A DNA stretch of 47,951 nucleotides, from contig JAHFUI010000012.1 in NCBI GenBank assembly GCA_023265175.1, forward strand, positions 1 to 47,951, in the 5' to 3' direction. The DNA comes from Acidobacteriota bacterium. Its GTDB lineage: Bacteria > Acidobacteriota > Vicinamibacteria > Vicinamibacterales > CAVVIG01. Each line of letters starts with the position of its first letter. Positions within the stretch are counted from its first letter, which is position 1. A program made the translations under genes and the position numbers. Below are positions 1 through 7,598 of the stretch, piece by piece. Under the pieces are notes generated by a model. That model was not told where the DNA came from. It did not search any database and saw only the letters and a program-made list of their open reading frames with translations.

Positions 1-36
1 TAATCCATGGCCGGAAATGTAGAAAAGCACCAGCAT
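1..36 (-). pseudogene. Possible caspase-like peptidase fragment at the window edge
   Basis: Read on the minus strand, the first 36 bases encode a hydrophobic strand ending in FYISGHG, which then runs off the window. Caspase/metacaspase p20 domains carry a very similar strand ending in the catalytic His-Gly pair. An in-frame stop lies a few codons upstream, so a normal N-terminus is missing here. This could be the remnant of a truncated gene or chance. Only about twelve codons are visible, so the call is weak. Confidence 0.2.
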
Positions 37-84
37 GGTGAGGTTCAGATTTCAGAGCTCAGATTGATTCGACCCTTCGCATTC

Positions 85-220
85 TAGGAGCGTGTCTGAG
101 TAACCGGAACACGCTCCTAGTAGGCCGGCTTCGCCGGCGAAAAAGCCAATGATTTGGAACGGACGCGCGCGCAGCGCGCCTACTAGGAGCCCGTTTCGGC
201 ATTACTCGGACGGGCTCCTA
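85..220. repeat. Paired palindromes downstream of lon
   Basis: There are two 11-bp-stem hairpins. The first has arms TAGGAGCGTGT/ACACGCTCCTA (85-95 and 109-119). The second has arms TAGGAGCCCGT/ACGGGCTCCTA (184-194 and 210-220). Their loops resemble each other in opposite orientation (GAGTAACCGG against CATTACTCGG), so the pair looks like two inverted copies of one element. The second hairpin contains the lon stop codon and may terminate or stabilise lon mRNA. Between them lie GCCGGCTTCGCCGGC and a GCGC-rich stretch. No gene is apparent. Confidence 0.7.
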
Positions 221-2611
221 GGTCGCGTTGATCTCGCGCGGCAGCGCCACCTTCAGCGCTTCCTCGAGCGTCGTCACCGGCACGAACGTCATGTCCCGCT
301 TCACTTCCGAGGGCAGCTCGGCGACGTCCGGCTCGTTGCCCGCCGGCAGAATGAATTCCTTGATCCCGTGGCGGCGCGCGGCCAGCACCTTCTCGCGGAT
401 TCCGCCGACTGGCAACACGAGGCCGCTGAGCGTGATCTCGCCTGTCATCGCGACGTCCTCGCGCACGGGCTGATTCTTGATCGCCGAGAGGATGGCGGTG
501 GCAATGGTGACGCCGGCTGAGGGGCCGTCTTTCGGGATCGCGCCGGCGGGTACGTGCACGTGTAAGTCGTGCGACTTGAGAAACTCCGGCGAGACGCCGA
601 GGTTCCGCGCCTGCGCGCGGATATGGCTGACCGCCGCGCGGGCCGATTCCTGCATCACGTTTCCGAGCTGGCCCGTGAGGATGATGTTGTGATGTCCGGC
701 CGGCAACAGGCTCGCTTCGATGAACAGCACGTCGCCGCCGGTCTCGGTCCACGCCACACCGGTGGCGACACCGGGGCGGGACGTGCGGAACGCGACCTCG
801 TCGTGGAACCGGGGCGGACCGATGTAGTCGTGGAGGTCGGCCGCGTGCACCACGGCGGCGGCAGGCGTGGTGCTCGCGTCAACCGCGGCGACGCGCGCCG
901 CAATTTTTCTGGCGATGGCGCCGATCTGCCGTTCGAGGCTGCGGACGCCGGCCTCTCGCGTGTACTGGACGATGACGCCGCGCAGGGCGTCGTCCGCGAT
1001 CGTGACCTCGCTTGGTTTGAGCCCGTGCTCCCCGATCTGCCGGGGGATGAGATAGCGGCGCGCGATCTGCAGCTTTTCCTCCTCGCTGTAGCCGGTCAGC
1101 GAGATGATCTCCATGCGGTCGACCAGCGCCGGGTGGATGGTTCCGAGCTGATTGGCCGTCGCGATGAACAGCACGCGTGAGAGATCGACGTTGATTTCCA
1201 AATAGTGATCGCGGAACGAATGGTTCTGCGCCGGATCGAGCACTTCGAGCAGCGCCGCCGCGGGATCGCCCTGAAAGCCGACGCTGATCTTGTCGATTTC
1301 GTCGAGCATGAAGACCGGGTTCATCGCGCCGGCCTGCTTCAGTGCCTGCACGATGCGGCCGGGGATCGCGCCGATATAGGTCCGCCGGTGCCCCCGGATC
1401 TCGGCTTCGTCGCGCACGCCGCCCAGCGAGATGCGCACGAACTTGCGATTCATCGCGCGCGCGATCGACTGGCCCAGTGACGATTTGCCGACGCCGGGCG
1501 GGCCGACGAAGCAGAGGATCGGTCCGCGAATGACTACGCCGGCCGCGCCGGCCGTGCCCGCGCCGGCGGCCTCTCTCGCCTTGAGCTTCTGTACGGCGAG
1601 GTATTCGACAATCCGTTCCTTGACCTTGTCGAGATCGTAATGATCCTGATCGAGGACCTCGCGCGCCGCGACCGGGTCCAGGCGATCCGGCGTCGTCACC
1701 GACCAGGGGATGTCGAGCACCCAGTCGATGTAGCTGCGGATCATCTGGTACTCAGGAGATGCCGGCGTCATCCGTTCGAGGCGGACGACTTCGCGGTTGG
1801 TGATAGTCGCAACCGGTTCAGGCAGCTTCGCCTCGGCGATCCGCGCGCGGATCTCCTGCGCCTCCGGCTTCTCACCTTCGCCGAGCTCGTCCTGAATCGC
1901 TTTGAGCTGCTGCCGGAGGTAGTACTGGCGCTGCGCGTCGGTCATCTCCTGCTGCGCGGCCGATTCGATCTTGCCTTTGAGCTCGAGGAGCGCGACCTCG
2001 CGATTGAGCGCGTCGGAGACGCCCTTCAACTTGGCGATGACCTCGTCGGCTTCGAGAATCCGCTGCTTTTCATCGGCCTTGATGTCGATGAGGCTCGCCA
2101 GGACATAGGCCAGCCGCAACGGGTCCTCGATGCCCATGACCAGGCCCCGCAGCTCCTGAGACAATCCGCTGGAGAGCGACAGGCCGCGCTCGATCAGCTC
2201 CTGAATCCGACGGACGTACGCGTCCGCTTCGAGCGTGGTGTCGGGCTTCTCGGGCAGCGGCGCGACCGTCGCTTTCAACGACAGGTCCGACCGCGTCACG
2301 AGCTGGGCGCTGGCGCGCATCAGGCCTTCGACGATGATGTGGACGCCGCCGTTGGGCGCCCTGGCCATCTGCCGGATGGCCGCGATCGTGCCGACCTTCC
2401 GCAAGTCGTCAGGCTGCGGATCGTCGCGGTCGTTGTCTTGCAGGACGAGAAAGAGCAGGCGATCGCCGGCGAGCGCGCGATTGACCGACTCAATCGAGAT
2501 AGGACGGTCGATCGCGAGCGGCTGTAGCGTCAGGGGGAAGAGGACCGTTTGCCGCAGCGCGAGCACCGGAAGCTCGCTCGGGTAGGTTCGCGTCGGATCA
2601 GTCTCAGCCAT
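218..2611 (-). CDS. lon: ATP-dependent Lon protease
   Basis: This is a 797-residue cytosolic AAA+ serine protease that degrades misfolded and regulatory proteins. In order it shows the N-terminal LON substrate-recognition domain ([20 protein letters not shown]), a coiled linker with the [17 protein letters not shown] signature, a Walker [10 protein letters not shown] near residue 370, and a Walker B FMLDEIDK. The C-terminal protease domain has the catalytic Ser in PKDGPSAGV near residue 697 and the downstream Lys in [10 protein letters not shown]. Length is normal for LonA. The frame stays open upstream, but the Met before [10 protein letters not shown] fits the family start and avoids overlap with the divergent gene. 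No Shine-Dalgarno is visible. Confidence 0.97.
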   Translation of the reverse strand: MAETDPTRTYPSELPVLALRQTVLFPLTLQPLAIDRPISIESVNRALAGDRLLFLVLQDNDRDDPQPDDLRKVGTIAAIRQMARAPNGGVHIIVEGLMRASAQLVTRSDLSLKATVAPLPEKPDTTLEADAYVRRIQELIERGLSLSSGLSQELRGLVMGIEDPLRLAYVLASLIDIKADEKQRILEADEVIAKLKGVSDALNREVALLELKGKIESAAQQEMTDAQRQYYLRQQLKAIQDELGEGEKPEAQEIRARIAEAKLPEPVATITNREVVRLERMTPASPEYQMIRSYIDWVLDIPWSVTTPDRLDPVAAREVLDQDHYDLDKVKERIVEYLAVQKLKAREAAGAGTAGAAGVVIRGPILCFVGPPGVGKSSLGQSIARAMNRKFVRISLGGVRDEAEIRGHRRTYIGAIPGRIVQALKQAGAMNPVFMLDEIDKISVGFQGDPAAALLEVLDPAQNHSFRDHYLEINVDLSRVLFIATANQLGTIHPALVDRMEIISLTGYSEEEKLQIARRYLIPRQIGEHGLKPSEVTIADDALRGVIVQYTREAGVRSLERQIGAIARKIAARVAAVDASTTPAAAVVHAADLHDYIGPPRFHDEVAFRTSRPGVATGVAWTETGGDVLFIEASLLPAGHHNIILTGQLGNVMQESARAAVSHIRAQARNLGVSPEFLKSHDLHVHVPAGAIPKDGPSAGVTIATAILSAIKNQPVREDVAMTGEITLSGLVLPVGGIREKVLAARRHGIKEFILPAGNEPDVAELPSEVKRDMTFVPVTTLEEALKVALPREINAT

Positions 2612-2636
2612 CGTCAAAGAATAGTATGATTCCAGA
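2612..2636. promoter_or_regulatory. Very short divergent promoter between lon and the zinc-ribbon gene
   Basis: Only 25 bp separate the two start codons. The centre reads AATAGTATGAT, giving a -10-like TAGTAT on the plus strand and a near-equivalent TACTAT on the minus strand. Each lies about 9 bp from its start codon, and neither gene has a Shine-Dalgarno. The arrangement fits one symmetric, bidirectional -10 element driving two leaderless or nearly leaderless transcripts. This is inference from spacing. Alternatively each promoter lies inside the opposite gene. Confidence 0.4.
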
Positions 2637-2924
2637 ATGGCGCTCGACGAACGCGACTTCTTCAACAACAAGAACGAGACGCGTACCGATAAGTTGACCT
2701 GCCCCCGGTGCAAGCGGGTGAACGATTATCAGATGCGCTGGGTGGTCCGGACGCGAAAGGAACGCATTCCCCCGGGCGCCGACGAGCGCGACCGCGCGCT
2801 GTTTGCCAAGCTGCGCGACTACATGATCCGCGTCGATGATTCGGTGACCTGCAAGACCTGCGGCAAGAAGTTCGACATCCCTTCCCAGCATTCGATGGTG
2901 TTCCTGCAGCAGGGTGCGGACTGA
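2637..2924 (+). CDS. Small zinc-ribbon protein of unknown function
   Basis: This 95-residue soluble protein has two CxxC knuckles, CPRC near residue 22 and CKTC near residue 76, about 50 residues apart. Together they could bind one zinc ion. The segment between them is rich in Arg and Asp. There is no signal peptide or membrane segment. It is divergent from lon and may share its promoter, which hints at a stress or proteostasis link but proves nothing. Its stop codon lies inside the foot of a large hairpin shared with the next, convergent gene. I do not recognise a named family. Confidence 0.75.
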   Translation: MALDERDFFNNKNETRTDKLTCPRCKRVNDYQMRWVVRTRKERIPPGADERDRALFAKLRDYMIRVDDSVTCKTCGKKFDIPSQHSMVFLQQGAD

Positions 2925-3007
2925 CGCTGTAATGCAAAATGTCTCATGCAGAATGCATCGGGCATTCTGAATGAGCATTTTGCATTTTGCATTTTGCATT
3001 ACGTCAG
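2921..3007. repeat. CATTTTG-repeat hairpin across two convergent stop codons
   Basis: The arms are AATGCAAAATG...CAGAATGC and GCATTCTG...CATTTTGCATT around a 4-6 nt loop, with only a few mismatches. The right arm holds three tandem CATTTTG units. The outer foot pairs CTGACG with CGTCAG and contains the stop codons of both flanking convergent genes. It may act as a two-way terminator, though it lacks an intrinsic U-tract design. Its inverted-tandem layout resembles the CTGGTTAT elements elsewhere in the window, with a different unit. Confidence 0.75.
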
Positions 3008-3723
3008 TACACGTAAGGCACCAGCCTCCATTTCACCTGCCGCGTGTACCGATCGTACTCGTCGCCGAATTCGGCGTGGAGCGAGCGTTCTTCCCACGGA
3101 ATGGCGATCAACAAGTACGCCGTGGCGATTGCCGCGAATGCGAGGCGGTCGCCGGTCATGAGCGCCGGGCCAAAGACCACGAGGAGCCACCCGAGATAGA
3201 TCGGGTGCCGGACGAAACGATACGGGCCTGCGATTTGCAGCCGTTCGGCACTGTCTGTGGGGTCCCTCTTTCCGCCTTCGCGTCGCTTCGGCGAGAGATG
3301 ACGGATTCCGGCAAGCTCGAGCACGTCGATTGTCTTGGCGGACCGGGCGATGAGCCAGACACCGAGCAACTGAACCAACGCGTGCGCGATGCCGAGCGAT
3401 CCGGCGTGTCGGTACACGACGCCGCCGACCGGCTGCCATGCTGCACACACCGCGATGAGGAGCAGGCTCGCCACCCAGACGTACACGGATCGCAGCATCG
3501 GGTGCGGAATGAATCGTGAGAGCCAGCCCTTCACGCGCGTGCGGGCGAACAGGCTGTGCTGCAGCGCGAACACGCTGAAGAGCAGCGCATCGAAGATGGA
3601 CGCCAGCGCGTTGGGGGCGTGCGGCGCCGACCAGGGGAAGATGAACGAGTACGCGCAAAACGCGAGCGAAGCGACGAACATGGCGCCGCCCAGCCACGCG
3701 AACGGGCGTTCGAATCTGGTCAT
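3004..3723 (-). CDS. NnrU/isoprenylcysteine methyltransferase-like membrane protein
   Basis: This is a 239-residue integral membrane protein with about five hydrophobic segments (for example LGGAMFVASLAFCAYSFIF and VYVWVASLLLIAVCAAW). The C-terminal motif GPYRFVRHPIYLGWLL followed by PWEERSLHAEFGDEYDRY is the SAM-binding signature of the ICMT/PEMT/NnrU superfamily. Members methylate small lipophilic or prenylated substrates at the membrane; the substrate here is unknown. The start codon is immediately next to, and its first codons (ATGACCAGA) resemble, the repeat unit of the adjoining hairpin element. A second ICMT-like protein lies 7 kb away. Confidence 0.8.
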   Translation of the reverse strand: MTRFERPFAWLGGAMFVASLAFCAYSFIFPWSAPHAPNALASIFDALLFSVFALQHSLFARTRVKGWLSRFIPHPMLRSVYVWVASLLLIAVCAAWQPVGGVVYRHAGSLGIAHALVQLLGVWLIARSAKTIDVLELAGIRHLSPKRREGGKRDPTDSAERLQIAGPYRFVRHPIYLGWLLVVFGPALMTGDRLAFAAIATAYLLIAIPWEERSLHAEFGDEYDRYTRQVKWRLVPYVY

Positions 3724-3824
3724 CTCGTCATCTGGTTATCTGGTTATCTGGTTATCTGGTTATTGGCGTCACGACAATCGAACACTCAATGACCAGATAA
3801 CCAGACGACCAGACAACCAGATAG
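3724..3824. repeat. CTGGTTAT inverted-tandem element, copy 1
   Basis: The left arm has four tandem CTGGTTAT units. A spacer containing GGCGTCACGACAATCGA follows, and the right arm carries the reverse-complement units (ATAACCAG and variants). The whole can fold into a long hairpin. It fills the divergent gap between the NnrU-like gene and fabF, so it touches the 5' end of both. Its spacer is nearly identical to that of copy 2. Confidence 0.9.
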
Positions 3825-3838
3825 TATAAGTTTTAAGC

Positions 3839-5113
3839 ATGCGCCGGAGCGGTGAACCGAGGGTCGTCATCACGGGCATCGGCGTCGTCTCGCCGTTCGG
3901 CGTGGGACGCGAGCGGTTCTGGGACCATGTCAGCCGCGGCTGCAGCGGCACCCGCGCGATTACTGACTTCGACGCGTCGGAATTCGGCTGCCGCGTCGCG
4001 GCGCCGGTGTCGCAGGTCACGATCAACGATGTCCCGCCGATCGAGGGCGACGACATCTGGGACACTGACTACCGCGCCGATCCGAAGCGCTACTCGCGCG
4101 CGGCGCTCGTCGGCGTGATTGCGGCGCGCGAGGCGTGGATTGACGCCGGACTCCGTATCAACGAGCCGAACGCCGGCGTGGTGGTGGGGAGCGGCGGCGG
4201 CGGCATCGACGTCGGCGAGCGCCAGTACTACGACTTCTTCGTCGAGCGCGGCCGCAAGGTCACGCCGTACGCAATTCCCGTCTCGATCGTCGGCATGGTT
4301 TCGAGCGAGATCTCGATCTCGCTTCGGCTGCGGGGCATCAGCCACGTTCTCTCCTGCGGATGCACGAGCTCGACGGACGCCATCGGCTACGCGACGGCGC
4401 TGATTCGAGCCGGTGATGCCGACGTGCTGTTGTCCGGCGGCACCGATGCATGCGTCACCCCCGGCATGATCTTCGGCTTCTCGCGGATGAAAGTCGTGTC
4501 GATGGCTTACAACAACACGCCGGCCGCCGCTTCGCGGCCCTTCGATCGCAGCCGCGACGGGTTCGTCCTGGGCGAAGGCGCCTGGATGATCGTGATCGAA
4601 CGCGAGGACCGCGCGACGGCGCGCGGCGCCACCATCTATGCCTCGATCGACGGCTACGGATCGACGTGCGACGCCTACCACCGCGTGCAGATGGCGCCTG
4701 ACGGCGAGGAGATCGTTCGCGCGATCACGCTGGCAATCGAGCGGTCGGGACGGCGGCGGGAAGAGATCGGCTACGTCAACTACCACGGCACGTCCACGCT
4801 GTTGAACGACGCCGTCGAGTCGCGGTGCGTGCGGCAGGTGTTCGGCGATCATGCAGAGCGGCTCGCCGGGTCGTCGGTCAAGTCGATGATCGGCCATCCC
4901 CAGGGCGCGAGCGGCGCGGCCGGCGTCGTCACGGCGGCGCTGGCGATGTCCCGTCAGCTGCTGCCGCCCACGATTAATCTGCACGACGCCGATCCGGCCT
5001 GCGATCTGGATTTTGTGCCCAATCACGGACGTTGCGCTGATGTCGAAGCCGCGCTCTGCAACTGCCTGGGATTCGGCTCAAAGAACAGCGCTCTGGTCCT
5101 CGGACGGGTCTGA
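3839..5113 (+). CDS. fabF: Beta-ketoacyl-ACP synthase II (FabF-type ketosynthase)
   Basis: This 424-residue thiolase-fold condensing enzyme joins malonyl-ACP to an acyl-ACP. The catalytic triad is visible: Cys in CGCTSSTDAIG near residue 175, His in NYHGTSTLLND near 315, and His in SMIGHPQGASG near 352. The N-terminal VVITGIGVVSPFG is typical of FabF. No acyl carrier protein or other fab gene is adjacent. An FAD reductase follows after a repeat element, so a role in a specialised lipid or polyketide is possible as well as primary fatty-acid synthesis. No clear Shine-Dalgarno precedes the start. Confidence 0.9.
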   Translation: MRRSGEPRVVITGIGVVSPFGVGRERFWDHVSRGCSGTRAITDFDASEFGCRVAAPVSQVTINDVPPIEGDDIWDTDYRADPKRYSRAALVGVIAAREAWIDAGLRINEPNAGVVVGSGGGGIDVGERQYYDFFVERGRKVTPYAIPVSIVGMVSSEISISLRLRGISHVLSCGCTSSTDAIGYATALIRAGDADVLLSGGTDACVTPGMIFGFSRMKVVSMAYNNTPAAASRPFDRSRDGFVLGEGAWMIVIEREDRATARGATIYASIDGYGSTCDAYHRVQMAPDGEEIVRAITLAIERSGRRREEIGYVNYHGTSTLLNDAVESRCVRQVFGDHAERLAGSSVKSMIGHPQGASGAAGVVTAALAMSRQLLPPTINLHDADPACDLDFVPNHGRCADVEAALCNCLGFGSKNSALVLGRV

Positions 5114-5120
5114 AACCTGA

Positions 5121-5235
5121 ATCTGGTTATCTGGTCATTTGGTTATCTGGTTATCTGGTTGTTGGCGTCACGACAATCGAGCAATCAATGACCAGATAAC
5201 CAGATAACCAGATAACCAGATAACCAGATAACCAA
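5121..5235. repeat. CTGGTTAT inverted-tandem element, copy 2
   Basis: The left arm has about five CTGGTTAT-type units. The spacer GGCGTCACGACAATCGA matches copy 1, and the right arm has about six ATAACCAG units. The array ends directly against the ATG of the next gene, so it takes the place of a ribosome-binding site. It forms most of the 122-bp gap between fabF and the FAD reductase gene. Confidence 0.92.
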
Positions 5236-6387
5236 ATGGACGACGTAGTCATTGTCGGCGCGGGACCTGCGGGCTCCGTGGCCGCAACGGTGCTCGCGCG
5301 CGCGGGCGTGCGCGTCCGGCTGCTGGATCGTGCGGCCTTTCCTCGAGACAAACTGTGTGGCGATACCGTCAATCCCGGTACGCTGGCCGCGCTGCGGCGT
5401 CTGGGGCTGTCGACACGGATTGACGACCGCGGTCTCCGAGTGGACGGGATGCGTGTCACGGGTCCGCGCGGCATCGCGATCGAAGGGCGGTATCCGGACG
5501 GCGTGTTCGGGCGCGCGCTCCTGCGCCGCGACCTGGATTGGGCGCTGCTGCAGCACGCGATGGACGCCGGCGCTCAGTTCGAGCCGTCCACCGCCGTCCG
5601 CCGCGCGATCGTCGAAGAATCGCACGGCTCGCCGTGCGTTGGCGGTGTTGTTGTCGGCGTCAACGGCCGCGATCGCGAGCTACGTGCGCACGTGACGCTG
5701 GCTGCGGATGGACGGCGATCGACCCTGGCATTCGGGCTCGGGCTCGCGCGGCATCCCGCGCGGCCGAGGCGATGGGCGATCGGCGCGTATTACGAGAACG
5801 CACGCGGACTGTCATCGCTCGGCGAGATGCACGTGCGGCACGGGCGATATATCGGCGTCGCGCTGGTTCCCGGTGGGCTCGCGAACGTGTGTCTCGTCAA
5901 GCCGTTCGACGAAAAACGGGTCAGAAGTCCCGGCCCCTTGTTCACGACCTTGTTGGCGGCGGAGCTCGCTGCTGATCCGATCCTGCGCGAGCGGTTCGCC
6001 GACGCACGGCTCGCGCAGCCGCCGGTTGTGCTCGGGCCGCTCGCCATCGAGGTCGGGGCCGAGCAGGTCCGCGGGCTTCTCCTGGCCGGCGATGCCGCGG
6101 GATTCATCGATCCCATGACCGGCGATGGATTGCGATTTGCCGTCCGCGGCGGCGCGCTCGCGGCCGAAGCGGCGCTCGAATCGCTCGCCCGAGGGTGGAA
6201 CGGCGTCCACGAGCGGCTCGTCAAGGCGCGGCGCCGTGAGTTTGCCTCGAAGTGGAGATTCAACCGCGCGCTGCGGACGTTGGTCGCGTCGCCGCGAGGA
6301 ATCGAGGCCGCCATCATCGGCACCCGTCTCGCGCCCGGGCTCCTGCGGCGGATCATCGCGACCGCAGGCGATTGCTGCACGGTCTGA
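5236..6387 (+). CDS. FAD-dependent oxidoreductase, geranylgeranyl-reductase family
   Basis: This 383-residue flavoprotein has an N-terminal Rossmann dinucleotide fold (VVIVGAGPAGSVAATVLARAG), the family motif around RAAFPRDKLCGD near residue 35, and the FAD-binding GLLLAGDAAGFIDPMTGDG near residue 280. The PxxxPRxKxCG-like element is typical of geranylgeranyl reductases and tailoring monooxygenases or halogenases. It follows fabF on the same strand, which suggests work on a lipid, quinone or polyketide product. The substrate cannot be read from the sequence. The last codons and stop lie inside a perfect palindrome. Confidence 0.85.
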   Translation: MDDVVIVGAGPAGSVAATVLARAGVRVRLLDRAAFPRDKLCGDTVNPGTLAALRRLGLSTRIDDRGLRVDGMRVTGPRGIAIEGRYPDGVFGRALLRRDLDWALLQHAMDAGAQFEPSTAVRRAIVEESHGSPCVGGVVVGVNGRDRELRAHVTLAADGRRSTLAFGLGLARHPARPRRWAIGAYYENARGLSSLGEMHVRHGRYIGVALVPGGLANVCLVKPFDEKRVRSPGPLFTTLLAAELAADPILRERFADARLAQPPVVLGPLAIEVGAEQVRGLLLAGDAAGFIDPMTGDGLRFAVRGGALAAEAALESLARGWNGVHERLVKARRREFASKWRFNRALRTLVASPRGIEAAIIGTRLAPGLLRRIIATAGDCCTV

Positions 6388-6396
6388 AGACCGTGC
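6377..6396. repeat. Palindrome spanning the stop codon of the FAD reductase gene
   Basis: GCACGGTCT and AGACCGTGC form a perfect 9-bp stem around a 2-nt centre. The TGA stop codon sits in the middle. It may act as a terminator or mRNA-stabilising hairpin. The stem carries no T-tract. Confidence 0.7.
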
Positions 6397-6456
6397 CCTA
6401 CACCAGTCGCGACGACGGTGTGCCCTGCATCTCTCGCCTCATGATCTCTCGCGTGG

Positions 6457-6478
6457 GGGCCGGCCTTCAGGCCGGCCC
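6457..6478. repeat. GC-rich palindrome (GGGCCGGCC-TTCA-GGCCGGCCC)
   Basis: This is a perfect 9-bp inverted repeat with a TTCA loop in the 131-bp gap before the YVTN gene. Similar hairpins with a TTGAAG-type loop occur near 24.8 kb. It looks like a small dispersed extragenic palindrome, and its function is unknown. Confidence 0.75.
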
Positions 6479-6518
6479 ATGACCGGCAGATCCTTTACAA
6501 TACGCGCGAAGGGCACCC

Positions 6519-7562
6519 ATGAAGATCAAGATTTGCGCATCGGCGTTGGCTCTTGGCGCAGCGATCGCCTGCAATCGACCGCCTGCCGCTCCGCCCTTGC
6601 CGCCAGTTCGGGTGTATGTCACCAACGAGGCGTCCGGCGACATCAGCGTGATCGATCCGGCCACTCAGATGGTCGTCGCGACCGTGAAGGTGGGCAAGCG
6701 GCCCCGCGGCATCAAGGTCAGTCCGGACAAACGATCGCTGTACGTCGCGCTCAGCGGTTCACCGAACGCGCCGCCAGGCGTCGACGAAAAGACGCTGCCG
6801 CCGCCTGACCGCACTGCCGACGGCATTGGCGAAGTGAACACGGCCACCAATCAGCTCGTTCGGGTCATTCATGCCGGCAACGATCCCGAACAGCTCGACG
6901 TGAGCACCGATGGCACCCGCCTGTACGTCGCCAACGAGGACACCGCGCAACTCAGCGTCGTCGACCTGAAGTCGGGGAACATCATCGCGACGGCAAAGAC
7001 CGGCGACGAGCCTGAAGGCGTCACGATCCGGCCGGATGGCCGTGTCGTCTACGTGACGAGCGAAGGCGACGGCGACGTCGCGGCGATTGACACGACGACC
7101 AACGCGGTCCTCAAGCGAATTCCCGTTGGCCATCGACCGCGCGGGATCGGCTTCCTGCCCGACGGATCGCGCGCCTTTGTGACGCTGGAGAACGACGGCG
7201 CCGTCGCCGTGATCGATAGCATGCGTCACGAGCTTCTCCAGTTGATTCAGCTCGGCGACCCCGACCAGACGTCCCGGCCGCGTCCGATGGGGATCGCCGT
7301 GCGGCCGGACGGCACGATGATCTACATCACCACCGGCTCGTTCGGACGGTTGTTCCTGCTCGACCCGGCGAAGAGCCAGCCGGCCGGATCGCTTGCGGTC
7401 GGACAACGACCGTGGGGCGTGGGATTGATGCCCGATGGGCGCACGCTGTACACGGCCAACGGACCGTCGAACGACGTCTCGGTCGTCGACCTCATGTCGC
7501 AGCAGGTTGTGAAGAAAATTCCGGTGGGCCAGCGGCCGTGGGGAATCGCCGTGTTGAAGTAG
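6519..7562 (+). CDS. YVTN-family beta-propeller lipoprotein
   Basis: This 347-residue protein begins with a short hydrophobic signal ending in AAIAC at Cys18-19, a likely lipidation site. The rest is a series of seven-bladed-propeller repeats of about 40 residues. Each has a variation of RPRGIKVSPDKRSLYVA, TNAVLKRIPVGHRPRGIG or LYTANGPSNDVSVVDL. Such YVTN proteins are usually extracytoplasmic binding scaffolds; no enzyme motif is visible. The partner or ligand is unknown. It stands alone between two palindromes and the ACT-domain gene. Confidence 0.88.
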   Translation: MKIKICASALALGAAIACNRPPAAPPLPPVRVYVTNEASGDISVIDPATQMVVATVKVGKRPRGIKVSPDKRSLYVALSGSPNAPPGVDEKTLPPPDRTADGIGEVNTATNQLVRVIHAGNDPEQLDVSTDGTRLYVANEDTAQLSVVDLKSGNIIATAKTGDEPEGVTIRPDGRVVYVTSEGDGDVAAIDTTTNAVLKRIPVGHRPRGIGFLPDGSRAFVTLENDGAVAVIDSMRHELLQLIQLGDPDQTSRPRPMGIAVRPDGTMIYITTGSFGRLFLLDPAKSQPAGSLAVGQRPWGVGLMPDGRTLYTANGPSNDVSVVDLMSQQVVKKIPVGQRPWGIAVLK

Positions 7563-7598
7563 GGCCTGGCCCCCAGCTCTTCGTGGTACATTCCCCCG

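Noticed and set aside
2235-2585. Open frames antisense to lon, leuC, citrate synthase and Ppx
   Set aside because: GC-rich coding sequence routinely leaves long antisense frames; none has a domain, ribosome-binding site or sensible composition.
5119-5235. CRISPR array reading of the CTGGTTAT repeats
   Set aside because: Units are 8 bp with no unique spacers between them, the two arms are inverted, and no cas gene is present.
3839-6387. Complete polyketide or aryl-polyene cluster
   Set aside because: Only a ketosynthase and an FAD reductase are present; no acyl carrier protein, dehydratase, ketoreductase or acyltransferase lies near.
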